Source of the DNA: Aphodosoma sp045631465
Lineage (GTDB): Bacteria; Bacteroidota; Bacteroidia; Bacteroidales; Paludibacteraceae
Assembly: GCA_045631465.1 (NCBI GenBank)
Contig: JAZQUV010000031.1
Span: forward strand, 1 to 26,317
Direction of reading: 5' to 3'
Length of the DNA stretch: 26,317 nucleotides
Both the position numbers and the translations under genes were made by a program. This document shows, in pieces, positions 14,833-22,484 of this stretch. The stretch's first letter is position 1, and every line of letters begins with the position of its first letter. The notes under the pieces were generated by a model. The model was not told where the DNA came from. It saw only the letters and a list, made by a program, of their open reading frames with translations, and did not search any database.

Positions 14833-15589
14833 ATATTGTTATTTTTAGTTGGTCGTATGAGAGATGAATATTTGAAGGAAGTTTGGTTTCTTCTTCTTGA
14901 TGTAGACCGAGATGATGTGAGAAATGGATGAAGTATGTTTGCTCGGCGTTGATGCGTTGAGCTTTTTCGATGGCTTCATCGATGGATTGATGAGATGGGT
15001 GTTTTTCTTGGCGTAGTGCGCCCATGATGAGGAGTTTCAGGTCTTTGAGTTTAGTGAATTCCTCTTCCGGTATAATGCTTACGTCGGTGAGGTATGCCAT
15101 ATCGCCTATGCGGTAGCCTGCTATAGGTAATTTGCCGTGTAGGACACGAATAGGGATGATTTCTGTGTTGTTTATTACAAAAGGTGTGTTGATGTCTATC
15201 TCGTTCATTACGATGCGGGGCACGCCAGGATATAGGTTCTCTCCGAAGCAGTATGGAATGCGTGTGCGTATGGCCGTGGCGACGTTAGGTTCGGCATAGA
15301 TATTTATGTCTCCGAAACGGCAGAAAGGGCGTAGGTCGTCGATGCCGCTCACATGGTCGTAGTGTTCGTGAGAGAGGAGTATGGCGTCGAGTTTGCCGAA
15401 GGGGATGTGCGACATCTGTTGGCGAAAGTCGGGACCGCAATCGAGGAGGATGCGGTTGCCGTTGGTTTCTACTAATACGGATGTACGTAGTCGAGAGTCG
15501 CGAGGGTCGCGGCTTGAGCATACTGGGCAAGTACAACCAGTTTCGGGTACGCCAGTAGATGTGCCTGTTCCGAGGAAAGTTATTTTCAT
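14831..15589 (-). CDS. PhnP-like metallo-beta-lactamase-fold hydrolase
   Basis: 252 residues from the ATG at 15589; an earlier ATG at 15610 lies in an 8-nt repeat (AAGACATG) and is less likely. It starts MKITFLGTGTSTGVPE, the usual first strand of this family. A cysteine cluster (C19, C21, C24, then R-D-P-R-D-S-R) is typical of PhnP-like enzymes with a structural zinc. The dimetal motif is H74-E-H76-Y-D78-H79, followed by a D-V-S-I-I-P-E-E segment and a C-terminal H-F-S-H-H motif. Relatives hydrolyse cyclic phosphodiesters, but no phn genes are nearby, so the substrate is open. It is convergent with hsp20 and downstream of the infC-rpmI-rplT operon but separated from it by a terminator. Confidence 0.9.
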   Translation of the reverse strand: MKITFLGTGTSTGVPETGCTCPVCSSRDPRDSRLRTSVLVETNGNRILLDCGPDFRQQMSHIPFGKLDAILLSHEHYDHVSGIDDLRPFCRFGDINIYAEPNVATAIRTRIPYCFGENLYPGVPRIVMNEIDINTPFVINNTEIIPIRVLHGKLPIAGYRIGDMAYLTDVSIIPEEEFTKLKDLKLLIMGALRQEKHPSHQSIDEAIEKAQRINAEQTYFIHFSHHLGLHQEEETKLPSNIHLSYDQLKITI

Positions 15590-15633
15590 CTTATTAAGAC
15601 ATGAAGACATGAGAACATGATTTTATTTTTAAT

Positions 15634-15707
15634 GCAAATTTCCATTAATTAATCATAAATTATAAGATTAATTGGATTCATTTAATGGGTAATTTATGAT
15701 AATTTGC
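15634..15707. repeat. AT-rich inverted repeat
   Basis: ATCATAAATTA (15652-15662) pairs with TAATTTATGAT (15690-15700), and the outer GCAAATT (15634) pairs with AATTTGC (15701). It lies in the gap between the rplT terminator and the MBL gene, where a promoter for the MBL gene would be expected. Confidence 0.6.
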
Positions 15708-15741
15708 GTTTAATATTTAGATGATAGGATGTGGGTTTATC

Positions 15742-15779
15742 AAAAAAAAGAGCCTTTCGGTCCGAAGATGAAAGGCTCT
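15742..15779 (-). terminator. Terminator of the infC-rpmI-rplT operon
   Basis: A ten-bp stem AGAGCCTTTC/GAAAGGCTCT with an 11-nt loop is followed on the minus strand by eight T. It lies 24 nt past the rplT stop. Confidence 0.93.
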
Positions 15780-15803
15780 TTATTGTTTACCTAATCGAGA
15801 TAA

Positions 15804-16154
15804 TTAGTTGTTTTTAGCTTTAGCAACGATAGCTTTGAAAGCTTCTGGGTGGTTCATTGCGAGGTCAGCAAGAACTTTACGGTTCATAGCGATACCAGCT
15901 TTGTGCAATGCGCCCATAAGTTGTGAATAAGACATACCTTCGAGGCGAGCAGCAGCGTTGATACGTTGAATCCACAATGCGCGGAAGTTGCGTTTTTTGT
16001 TTTTGCGGTCACGGTAAGCATATTGCAAACCTTTTTCCCAAGTGTTTTTTGCTACTGTCCATACGTTACGGCGAGCACCAAAATAACCGCGAGTAAGTTT
16101 AAGAATTCTTTTACGTTTAGCTCTAGAAGCTACGTGATTTACTGATCTTGGCAT
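15804..16154 (-). CDS. rplT: Large ribosomal subunit protein bL20
   Basis: 116 residues, standard L20 length. It starts MPRSVNHVASRAKRKRILK and contains the conserved G-Y-F-G-A-R-R and A-Y-R-D-R-K-N-K-K-R segments that bind 23S rRNA. L20 is needed for early 50S assembly and in several bacteria represses its own operon by binding the mRNA. It is the last gene of infC-rpmI-rplT, 118 nt after rpmI; that spacer shows no promoter I can support. A strong terminator follows. Confidence 0.98.
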   Translation of the reverse strand: MPRSVNHVASRAKRKRILKLTRGYFGARRNVWTVAKNTWEKGLQYAYRDRKNKKRNFRALWIQRINAAARLEGMSYSQLMGALHKAGIAMNRKVLADLAMNHPEAFKAIVAKAKNN

Positions 16155-16272
16155 AGTTTTTAAAAATTTTTGAATGACAGCGTTCCTAAATCTGAGAGGA
16201 AACTTCGAGCTGATGCATTCGGTTAATCACTAAATAGAAAAATGTTTTGTAAAATACGGTTTCAAAAAGTTA

Positions 16273-16470
16273 TTATCTCAAACCGAGAAGAGATTTAACA
16301 TTGTTTTGGTCAACAGTAGCAACTACACCAGAGTGAGTCAAGTTACGTTTTTGTTTCAATGTTTTTTTAGTCAAGATGTGACTTTTGAACGCGTGTTTAC
16401 GTTTGATTTTTCCTGTTCCGGTAAGAGCGAATCTTTTTTTGGCACCGGAATTAGTCTTAATTTTTGGCAT
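16273..16470 (-). CDS. rpmI: Large ribosomal subunit protein bL35
   Basis: 65 residues, normal for L35. It begins MPKIKTNSGAKKRFALTGTG and is highly basic, with the K-R-K-H-A-F-K-S-H segment conserved in the family. It is the middle gene of the infC-rpmI-rplT operon, starting 48 nt after infC. That spacer contains two inverted repeats. Confidence 0.98.
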   Translation of the reverse strand: MPKIKTNSGAKKRFALTGTGKIKRKHAFKSHILTKKTLKQKRNLTHSGVVATVDQNNVKSLLGLR

Positions 16471-16472
16471 TT

Positions 16473-16513
16473 GTTTAATATATTTAATTATTAATTAAAC
16501 GGGGATTTTCCCC
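16473..16513 (-). promoter_or_regulatory. Two hairpins in the infC-rpmI spacer
   Basis: Reading the minus strand after the infC stop, a GGGGA-AAA-TCCCC hairpin (16513-16501) is followed at once by a GTTTAAT/ATTAAAC hairpin (16500-16473) that ends 3 nt before the rpmI ATG. Neither is followed by a T tract, so RNA processing, attenuation or L20 binding fits better than termination. The role is inferred. Confidence 0.45.
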
Positions 16514-16518
16514 TTTTA

Positions 16519-17061
16519 TTATTTTTTAGTTGATTTAGGCGAAAGCATGATAATCATACGTTTGCCTTCGAGAGTTGGCATAGAGTCAACTTTTGCAATT
16601 TCTTCGAGGTCGTTTGCGAGACGGAGCAAGAGAACTTCGCCTTGTTCTTTGAAGAGGATTGAGCGACCTTTGAAGAATACGTATGCTTTGACTTTGCTAC
16701 CTTCTTTGATGAAACCTTCAGCGTGTTTGAGCTTGAAGTTGTAGTCGTGATCGTCGGTTTGAGGACCGAAACGAATCTCTTTAACAACCATTTTCACAGC
16801 TTTTGCTTTAAGCTCTTTTTCGCGTTTCTTTTGTTGATACAAGAATTTTTGATAATCAACAATTCGACAAACTGGTGGTTGGGCATTAGGTGAAATTTCG
16901 ACCAAATCCATTTCCATTTCCTCAGCGATACGCAATGCTTCGGCTATTGGGTACACTTGAGATTCGATATTTTCGCCAACAATGCGAACTTCTTTGACTC
17001 CACGTATCTCGTGATTGACACGGTGTTTGTCTTCGTTCTTTTTTGTAACTTGCTTAGCTAT
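16519..17061 (-). CDS. infC: Translation initiation factor IF-3, apparent ATA start
   Basis: 180 residues if translation starts at ATA (17061-17059), exactly the usual IF-3 length. The conserved N-domain runs R-V-N-H-E-I-R, V-R-I-V-G-E-N, then VYPIAEALRIAEE and the linker segment V-C-R-I-V-D-Y-Q-K-F, followed by the C-domain (IRFGPQTDDHDYNFKLKHA, G-R-S-I-L-F-K). Between the in-frame stop TAG upstream and the N-domain there is no ATG, GTG or TTG; ATA is the only plausible start and has AGGAGG 8 nt upstream. A GTG at 16956 would delete 35 residues of the N-domain. IF-3 rejects non-standard starts, and infC is known to use AUU or AUC in other bacteria for autoregulation, so this fits a feedback design. 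It is first in infC-rpmI-rplT. Confidence 0.93.
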   Translation of the reverse strand: MAKQVTKKNEDKHRVNHEIRGVKEVRIVGENIESQVYPIAEALRIAEEMEMDLVEISPNAQPPVCRIVDYQKFLYQQKKREKELKAKAVKMVVKEIRFGPQTDDHDYNFKLKHAEGFIKEGSKVKAYVFFKGRSILFKEQGEVLLLRLANDLEEIAKVDSMPTLEGKRMIIMLSPKSTKK

Positions 17062-17069
17062 AAGGCAGT

Positions 17070-17075
17070 CCTCCT
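17070..17075 (-). promoter_or_regulatory. Strong Shine-Dalgarno of infC
   Basis: AGGAGG on the minus strand lies 8 nt before the ATA start. Bacteroidota genes rarely rely on Shine-Dalgarno pairing, so a perfect site here is notable and supports the ATA start. Confidence 0.8.
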
Positions 17076-17125
17076 AAAAGTTTAGTGAATAATAGTTGTT
17101 TGTTATGTCTCTATTTTTGAGCGTG

Positions 17126-17155
17126 CAAAGATACGACTTTTTTCTGATATACAAA
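17126..17155 (-). promoter_or_regulatory. Promoter of the infC operon
   Basis: On the minus strand TTTG (17155-17152), an 18-nt spacer and TATCTTTG (17133-17126). It would give a leader of about 55-60 nt before the ATA start. Confidence 0.75.
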
Positions 17156-17224
17156 AGTTTTGCTACAACTTTTTTCTAAAAAATGTAAAATATTTTTTTT
17201 ATGGTAATTTTTTTGTGAAAAAAG

Positions 17225-17256
17225 TTTGGTCATTTCATAAAAAAGCAGTAATTTTG
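17225..17256 (+). promoter_or_regulatory. Promoter of tRNA-Glu(CUC)
   Basis: TTTG (17225-17228), a 20-nt spacer and TAATTTTG (17249-17256), matching TTTG-N20-TAnnTTTG. It is divergent from the infC promoter. Confidence 0.8.
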
Positions 17257-17313
17257 CACTCGCAATTCGGAGGTGATATTTGTATGATAGAGAACTGCGA
17301 ATTGTATAAGTAT

Positions 17314-17386
17314 GGTGCATTCGTCTAGTGGTCTAGGACGCTGGCCTCTCACGCCGGAAACTCGGGTTCGAACCCCGGACGCACTA
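17314..17386 (+). tRNA. tRNA-Glu (anticodon CUC)
   Basis: A 73-nt cloverleaf. The anticodon stem is CTGGC/GCCGG with loop CTCTCAC, giving anticodon CTC. The T arm is TCGGG-TTCGAAC-CCCGG. The acceptor GGTGCAT/ACGCACT has a G-U first pair and an A-C mismatch at pair 6-67, the only weak point. The discriminator is A and CCA is not encoded. Confidence 0.92.
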
Positions 17387-17395
17387 CAAGAAAGT

Positions 17396-17437
17396 AAATC
17401 AGCGAATTACAGATGATGTGATTCGCTGATTTTTTTA
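17396..17437 (+). terminator. Terminator of tRNA-Glu(CUC)
   Basis: AAATCAGCGAAT pairs with ATTCGCTGATTT around a short loop and is followed by a T tract. The T tract ends on the stop codon of the convergent hydrolase gene, so the hairpin may serve both strands. Confidence 0.9.
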
Positions 17438-18772
17438 TTTCATCTTTATCCAATCCACTATATCTTTTAGCACTTCGGGAGAGATAGTTTCTTCGATTTG
17501 GTAGTATTCGTTGGGCATTCCGGTGTTGCTGTGTTGGAATAGGTGGTTCAGTTCGGGGTAGATTTTTGTGGTCAATAGCTCCGAAGCAACGTGTTTTTGC
17601 AGTGCATTGATGTTTTGCGAAGCAATCACCTGTACATCGTTCGACCCATTCAGAGCTAATACACGGCAAGCAATTTTTTTTAACGCCTCAATAGGATCGT
17701 ACGAAATGAAGAAATCAATCCAAGGTTGAGGTTGTAGTAGAGCAGCAATGTTGCCCGTCAGCTGCAACGGTAAGTTGGCATATTTAGCCTTAAACTCCGT
17801 AATTTTGCTTTCGCGGTCGAATTGTGCACCAGAGCGTTTGAGCGAGTAAATGTCGTTTAACAAAGTGCAGTATGAGTTGACAATATCAGCCGACACATCC
17901 GATTTTTCGAGCAATAAGCGGTTTTGTTCAATCAAGATTTGGTCGCCACTCACAGCAGTGCCAGCGAGGCTAACAACAAAACTCAAATACTCGACATCGG
18001 CCCCAAGCATAAAGGCAATCAGTCCGCCCTCGCTATGACCGATTACGCCGATGTTTTTCATCCCTCTGTTTTTCAAGAAATCTATAGCAGCTAGAGCGTC
18101 GCCTTTGAATGTTGCGGTAGTAGCCGAAGCCAAACCAGTAGCATCAGAGCCACCAACGCCACGATCGTCGTAGCGTAGAGTAGCAATGCCATTGCGAGCT
18201 AGGAGGTCGGCAATTACCCAAAAAGGTTTGTGCTCCATCAACTCCTCATCCCTATTTTGTTGACCACTGCCACTAACAAGCACAGCCACAGGCGTGTTGG
18301 CGTTCATCATCAGCGGCTTCACCAACGTGCCAGCCAATTTATTGCCATCGGTCGAGTTGTAGAACACCACCTCCTCTTGTAGGTAAGGGAACGGACTCTT
18401 GGGAGTTTGAGGTCGATTCACCTTAATATTAGGTTTGAGCACCAAAGGGAACGAGTAGCCATTTTGACTCATCGAACCCTCGATAGTCGAATTGCTTTCG
18501 TCGAGTTTGCCATCGTAGTTGAAACCTATAGCACTGATGCTTAAAGAGATGTTGTTGTTACTGACATAGATTTTGTCGATAGGCAAATCCTTTGCGCCCT
18601 GTTGAGGCACATCGAGCGTGCCAGTTACGACCGAGTCGTGTTGCGCAAATTTGAATACAAGAACCAATTCGGTCTGACCCATCACCAATTTGCCTTTCCA
18701 TTCGCCAGCGAATTGGGCGTAGGAGATTATAGGGATGAGCAATGATAATAATATAGGAGTGAGGCGTTTCAT
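17435..18772 (-). CDS. Exported alpha/beta hydrolase
   Basis: 445 residues. The signal peptide ends S-Y-A before Q21. Residues 21-120 form a small beta domain often found before this hydrolase type (W-K-G-K-L near 25, L-P-I-D-K-I near 63). Residues ~130-445 are the alpha/beta-hydrolase fold: oxyanion region V-S-G-S-G-Q-Q-N-R-D (166-175), R-Y-D-D-R-G-V-G-G-S (200-209), nucleophile elbow G-H-S247-E-G-G, probable acid D379 (N-G-S-N-D) and H410 (E-L-N-H). The catalytic triad is therefore intact. Relatives are esterases or serine aminopeptidase-like hydrolases in the periplasm; the substrate cannot be given. It runs toward the tRNA-Glu gene, and its start is followed upstream by a long heptamer array. 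Confidence 0.92.
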   Translation of the reverse strand: MKRLTPILLSLLIPIISYAQFAGEWKGKLVMGQTELVLVFKFAQHDSVVTGTLDVPQQGAKDLPIDKIYVSNNNISLSISAIGFNYDGKLDESNSTIEGSMSQNGYSFPLVLKPNIKVNRPQTPKSPFPYLQEEVVFYNSTDGNKLAGTLVKPLMMNANTPVAVLVSGSGQQNRDEELMEHKPFWVIADLLARNGIATLRYDDRGVGGSDATGLASATTATFKGDALAAIDFLKNRGMKNIGVIGHSEGGLIAFMLGADVEYLSFVVSLAGTAVSGDQILIEQNRLLLEKSDVSADIVNSYCTLLNDIYSLKRSGAQFDRESKITEFKAKYANLPLQLTGNIAALLQPQPWIDFFISYDPIEALKKIACRVLALNGSNDVQVIASQNINALQKHVASELLTTKIYPELNHLFQHSNTGMPNEYYQIEETISPEVLKDIVDWIKMK

Positions 18773-18782
18773 GATTTAAAGA

Positions 18783-18878
18783 CAACAGTCGACAGTCAAC
18801 AGTCAACAGACAACGGTCGACGGTCAATGGTCAACAGACAACAGTCATAAATGGTGACTGTTGACCATAGACCATTGA
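18783..18878. repeat. Heptamer array, nine units plus inverted units
   Basis: 18783-18845 reads as nine consecutive 7-nt words in perfect phase: CAACAGT, CGACAGT, CAACAGT, CAACAGA, CAACGGT, CGACGGT, CAATGGT, CAACAGA, CAACAGT. 18855-18875 holds three inverted words (TGACTGT, TGACCAT, AGACCAT). The segment 18824-18878 can fold back on itself (TCAATGG with CCATTGA; AACAGTCA with TGACTGTT). It fills the gap between the hydrolase and dipeptidase genes. Confidence 0.9.
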
Positions 18879-18880
18879 TT

Positions 18881-20239
18881 TTATTTTTGGTAGTGGCGAT
18901 AGAATTCAGTCACGGCAACGATACCATTTTTGAATACTTCGAGGTCGAAGTTTTCGTTAGGAGAGTGGATAGCATTGCTTTCGAGACCGAAGCCCATAAG
19001 GATAGTCTTCACGCCGAGTACTTGTTCGAAAGTAGAGATGATTGGAATTGAGCCACCACGACGCGCAGCGAGAGGTTTTTTGCCGAAAGCAATTTCGAAG
19101 CCAGCCTCAGCTGCTTTGTAAGCAGGCAAATCGATAGGGCACACATAGCCTTGACCACCGTGCATAGGAGTCACCTTCACCTTCACGCTCTTAGGAGCGA
19201 TAGATTGGATGTAGTCGACAAAAGCTTGTGAAATTTCGTGGTGGTCTTGATTAGCCACAAGTCGGCACGATACTTTAGCATAAGCTTTTGAAGGCAACAC
19301 AGTTTTAGAGCCCTCGCTAGTGTAACCACCCCAGATGCCACAGATGTCGAACGAAGGGCGACAGCTGTTGCGTTCGAGAGTAGAGTAGCCCTCTTCGCCT
19401 TCTACCTCTTCCACATCGATAGCCTTTTTGTAGTTTTCGAGGCTGAAAGGAATGTTTTTAATCATTTCGCGTTCTTCGGCAGGCACAGGCAACACCTTGT
19501 CGTAGAAGCCAGGGATAGTGATGCGACCTTTGTCGTCGACCACTTTGGCCAACATTTTGCATAGAGTGTTGATAGGGTTAGCCACAGCACCACCAAAGTG
19601 GCCAGAGTGCAAATCGCGGTTAGGACCAGTCACCTCCAACTCCCAATAAGCCAATCCACGCAAACCAGTGGTGATAGAAGGCGTATCTTTGCCAATCATA
19701 CTAGTGTCGGACACGAGGATGATGTCGCTTTTCAACAACTCTTTATGTTCTTGGCAGAAAGCCTCGAGCGAAGGAGAGCCAATCTCCTCTTCGCCTTCGA
19801 AGATAAATTTCACGTTGCAATTCATTTCGCCTTGGCGCACGAGGTATTCGAAAGCCTTAGCTTGCACCATAGCCTGACCTTTGTCGTCGTCGGCACCACG
19901 AGCCCAGAGGCGTCCGTCGCGAATTTCGGCTTTGAAAGGGTCGCTTTTCCACAAATCGAGTGGTTCGGCAGGCATCACGTCGTAGTGAGAATAAACCAAC
20001 ACAGTAGGGCGGTCGGCGCCAATCAATCGTTCGGCATAAACGATAGGGTTGCCATTGCTAGGCATCACTTCAGCGCGGTCGGCGCCAGCAGCCAACAACA
20101 GTTCTTTCCAACGTTCGGCGCAGCGCACCATGTCGGCTTTGTGTTCAGGTTTAGCTGAAATAGAAGGGATTTCAATCAACGAACCCCATTCTTCAACGAA
20201 TCGGTCGAAATTTTTGTCAATGTACTCTCTGATTTCCAT
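18881..20239 (-). CDS. M20 family metallodipeptidase
   Basis: 452 residues without a signal peptide, so probably cytoplasmic. All landmarks of the M20/ArgE-DapE-CPG2 superfamily are present: S-H85-Y-D87-V (first metal ligand and its partner), G-A-D-D118-D-K-G (bridging Asp), E-G-E-E-E-I-G-S around 148-155 (general base and ligand), D178 (V-S-D-T-S) and a C-terminal N-A-I-H-S-P-N-E with the last His ligand. A lid/dimerisation domain lies in the middle (D-L-H-S-G-H-F-G-G). The closest types cleave dipeptides such as Xaa-His. It is flanked by heptamer arrays on both sides and is probably transcribed alone or with the hydrolase downstream. Confidence 0.95.
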   Translation of the reverse strand: MEIREYIDKNFDRFVEEWGSLIEIPSISAKPEHKADMVRCAERWKELLLAAGADRAEVMPSNGNPIVYAERLIGADRPTVLVYSHYDVMPAEPLDLWKSDPFKAEIRDGRLWARGADDDKGQAMVQAKAFEYLVRQGEMNCNVKFIFEGEEEIGSPSLEAFCQEHKELLKSDIILVSDTSMIGKDTPSITTGLRGLAYWELEVTGPNRDLHSGHFGGAVANPINTLCKMLAKVVDDKGRITIPGFYDKVLPVPAEEREMIKNIPFSLENYKKAIDVEEVEGEEGYSTLERNSCRPSFDICGIWGGYTSEGSKTVLPSKAYAKVSCRLVANQDHHEISQAFVDYIQSIAPKSVKVKVTPMHGGQGYVCPIDLPAYKAAEAGFEIAFGKKPLAARRGGSIPIISTFEQVLGVKTILMGFGLESNAIHSPNENFDLEVFKNGIVAVTEFYRHYQK

Positions 20240-20256
20240 AATATTATTTAGATTTG

Positions 20257-20331
20257 AAAGTTGAGAGTTGAAATTTGAAATTTTGAGTCGTATTATAACT
20301 TTTCAACTTTCACATTTCAACTTTCAACTTG
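20257..20331. repeat. Facing heptamer arrays forming a hairpin
   Basis: Left arm 20257-20284: AAAGTTG-AGAGTTG-AAATTTG-AAATTTT. Right arm 20304-20331: CAACTTT-CACATTT-CAACTTT-CAACTTG. The arms are imperfect reverse complements with a ~19-nt loop. It lies between the dipeptidase and Tex genes, and its word matches the radC-AlaX gap array. Confidence 0.9.
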
Positions 20332-20336
20332 GATTA

Positions 20337-22457
20337 TTAATTTTTCATTGTAAGGCTGATGCGACGGCGGTCGCGGTCGATTTCAAGTACACGCACTTTC
20401 ACGTGTTGGTTGATGTGTAGCACCTCTTCGATTGACGATATGCGACGGTCGGAGATTTGCGATATGTGCAATAAACCGTTCTCTTTGATGCCGATATTGA
20501 CAAATGCGCCAAAGTTGGTTATGTTCGTCACCTCGCCGTCGAGCAGCATCCCTTCGTGTAGGTCGTCGATAGCGCGAATGTTAGGGTCGAAGCTCCACGC
20601 CTCAATCTGCATACGAGGGTCGCGACCTGGTTTTTCCAACTCCGACATAATGTCTTGCAACGTAGGTAAACCTACTTTGTCGGACACATATTTATTTATA
20701 TCGATTTGTTTGCGTAATTCGGCATTGACAATCAAATCCTCTACTTTTGCACCTAAATCCTTAGCCATTTGCTCGACCAAGGCATATCGCTCAGGGTGCA
20801 CAGCCGAGCGGTCGAGTGGATTGGTAGATGCGGCTACACGAATGAAACCAGCGCATTGCTCGTAGGTTTTCGCTCCCATTTTTGCTACCTTCAATAGCTC
20901 CTTTCGTGATTTGAAGCCACCATTTTCGGTGCGATAGTCAATGATATTTTGAGCCAATTTAGGTCCTACGCCAGCCACGTAGGTGAGCAACTGTTTCGAC
21001 GCATTGTTCACCTCTACGCCTACCGAGTTCACACACGTTTCTACGGTTTGGTCGAGGGCTTGGCGGAGCATAGTTTGGTCAACGTCGTGTTGATATTGTC
21101 CTACGCCTATGTTTTTCGCATCAATTTTCACCAATTCAGCGAGTGGGTCCATCAATCTGCGACCAATCGACACTGCGCCACGCACTGTAACATCGTAGTC
21201 GGGAAACTCCTCGCGAGCCACTGCTGAAGCAGAATAGATACTCGCTCCGCTCTCGCTCACTACGAATACTTGTGGCGGATTGCGAAAAGCAACTTTTTGT
21301 ATAAATTGCTCAGTTTCACGCCCTGCCGTACCATTGCCGATTGCAATTGCCTCGATTTTGTATTGCTCAGCGAGGGTAGAAATCTTCTTCATCGCCATCG
21401 CAGTTTCGCTTTTTGGTGGGTGAGGGTAGATAGTCTCGTTGTAGAGCAAATTGCCCTGTGCGTCAAGGCAAACTACCTTACAACCTGTGCGGAATCCGGG
21501 GTCGATGCCCATCGTGCGTTTTTGTCCTAATGGTGCGGCTAAAAGTAATTGTTTCAGATTGTTAGCAAATATGCGAGTAGCTTCGAGGTCGGCTTTTTCT
21601 TTGCTCAAATTTGCAAATTCAGTCTCGATGCTCGGTGCCAATAGGCGTTTGTAGCCATCTTTCACAGCACGACGGATAATATCGGCAGTTTTATTGTCAG
21701 TCTTTAAGAAAATTCGTTCAAGTCGTTCGATTGCCTCGTCATCATCGATTTCGATATTCACCTTCAAGAGTTTTTCGCTCTCGCCACGACGCATAGCCAA
21801 CAGCGCATGCGACGGACAACGAGATAGACGGTATAGTTTCTCGAAATAGTCGCGATAGTTGGCAGCCTCTTCCTCTTTGCCTTTTACGACGTGGCTCGTA
21901 ATAACCGCCTCACGTTCAAACAATCGGCGCACCGCATTGCGTGCCGCTTCGCTTTCGCTAACCCATTCGGCAATGATGTCTTGCGCGCCAGCGATGGCAT
22001 CCTCAGCCGTAGCAACTTTGTCGTTCACGTATCGTGATGCAATGCTTTCGATGTCAGCGCATTTGCCCGACATGATGATTTTTGCCAACGGCTCCAATCC
22101 AGCCTCACGAGCGATAGTTGCGCGAGTGCGTTTCTTTTGTTTATAAGGTAGATAGATATCTTCAATCTCGTTCGGTTCCCACGAAGATTCGATTCTCGCC
22201 TTCAACTCGTCGGTCAAAGCACTAGCAGCTTCGATTGCTTCGATTACGAAAGCCTTGCGCTTGATGAGTTCCTCTATTTTCTCGTTTTCAGTAGCAATTG
22301 TTGCAATAGCCACCTCGTCTAAACCGCCCGTAGCCTCTTTCCTGTATCGTGCAATGAACGGAATCGTAGCTCCATCTTCCAACAATTTCAACACCCCAGC
22401 CACACTTGCAGAGCTGATATTCAATCTTTTCGAAATAAGTTCTATTTTTTGTTGCAT
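20337..22457 (-). CDS. tex: Tex family RNA-binding transcription accessory protein
   Basis: 706 residues from the ATG at 22457 (MQQKIELISKRLNI); an upstream in-frame ATG at 22487 adds ten residues and overlaps the promoter. Tex layout is complete: N-terminal helical domain (F-I-A-R-Y-R-K-E-x-T-G near 35), a YqgF/RNase H-like domain at ~316-440 (M-G-I-D-P-G-F-R-T-G), tandem helix-hairpin-helix at ~490-545 (T-Y-V-A-G-V-G-P-K-L-A), and a C-terminal S1 domain at ~637-706 (G-E-V-T-N-I-T-N-F-G-A-F-V). Tex is a cytoplasmic nucleic-acid-binding protein tied to transcription and RNA turnover. It is preceded by its own promoter. Confidence 0.97.
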   Translation of the reverse strand: MQQKIELISKRLNISSASVAGVLKLLEDGATIPFIARYRKEATGGLDEVAIATIATENEKIEELIKRKAFVIEAIEAASALTDELKARIESSWEPNEIEDIYLPYKQKKRTRATIAREAGLEPLAKIIMSGKCADIESIASRYVNDKVATAEDAIAGAQDIIAEWVSESEAARNAVRRLFEREAVITSHVVKGKEEEAANYRDYFEKLYRLSRCPSHALLAMRRGESEKLLKVNIEIDDDEAIERLERIFLKTDNKTADIIRRAVKDGYKRLLAPSIETEFANLSKEKADLEATRIFANNLKQLLLAAPLGQKRTMGIDPGFRTGCKVVCLDAQGNLLYNETIYPHPPKSETAMAMKKISTLAEQYKIEAIAIGNGTAGRETEQFIQKVAFRNPPQVFVVSESGASIYSASAVAREEFPDYDVTVRGAVSIGRRLMDPLAELVKIDAKNIGVGQYQHDVDQTMLRQALDQTVETCVNSVGVEVNNASKQLLTYVAGVGPKLAQNIIDYRTENGGFKSRKELLKVAKMGAKTYEQCAGFIRVAASTNPLDRSAVHPERYALVEQMAKDLGAKVEDLIVNAELRKQIDINKYVSDKVGLPTLQDIMSELEKPGRDPRMQIEAWSFDPNIRAIDDLHEGMLLDGEVTNITNFGAFVNIGIKENGLLHISQISDRRISSIEEVLHINQHVKVRVLEIDRDRRRISLTMKN

Positions 22458-22484
22458 AAAAAATCTTTGTTTTGTAAAAGCATA

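Noticed and set aside
16519..16956. Short infC starting at GTG 16956
   Set aside because: It removes 35 residues including the conserved R-V-N-H-E-I-R and V-R-I-V-G-E-N segments that are encoded in frame upstream.
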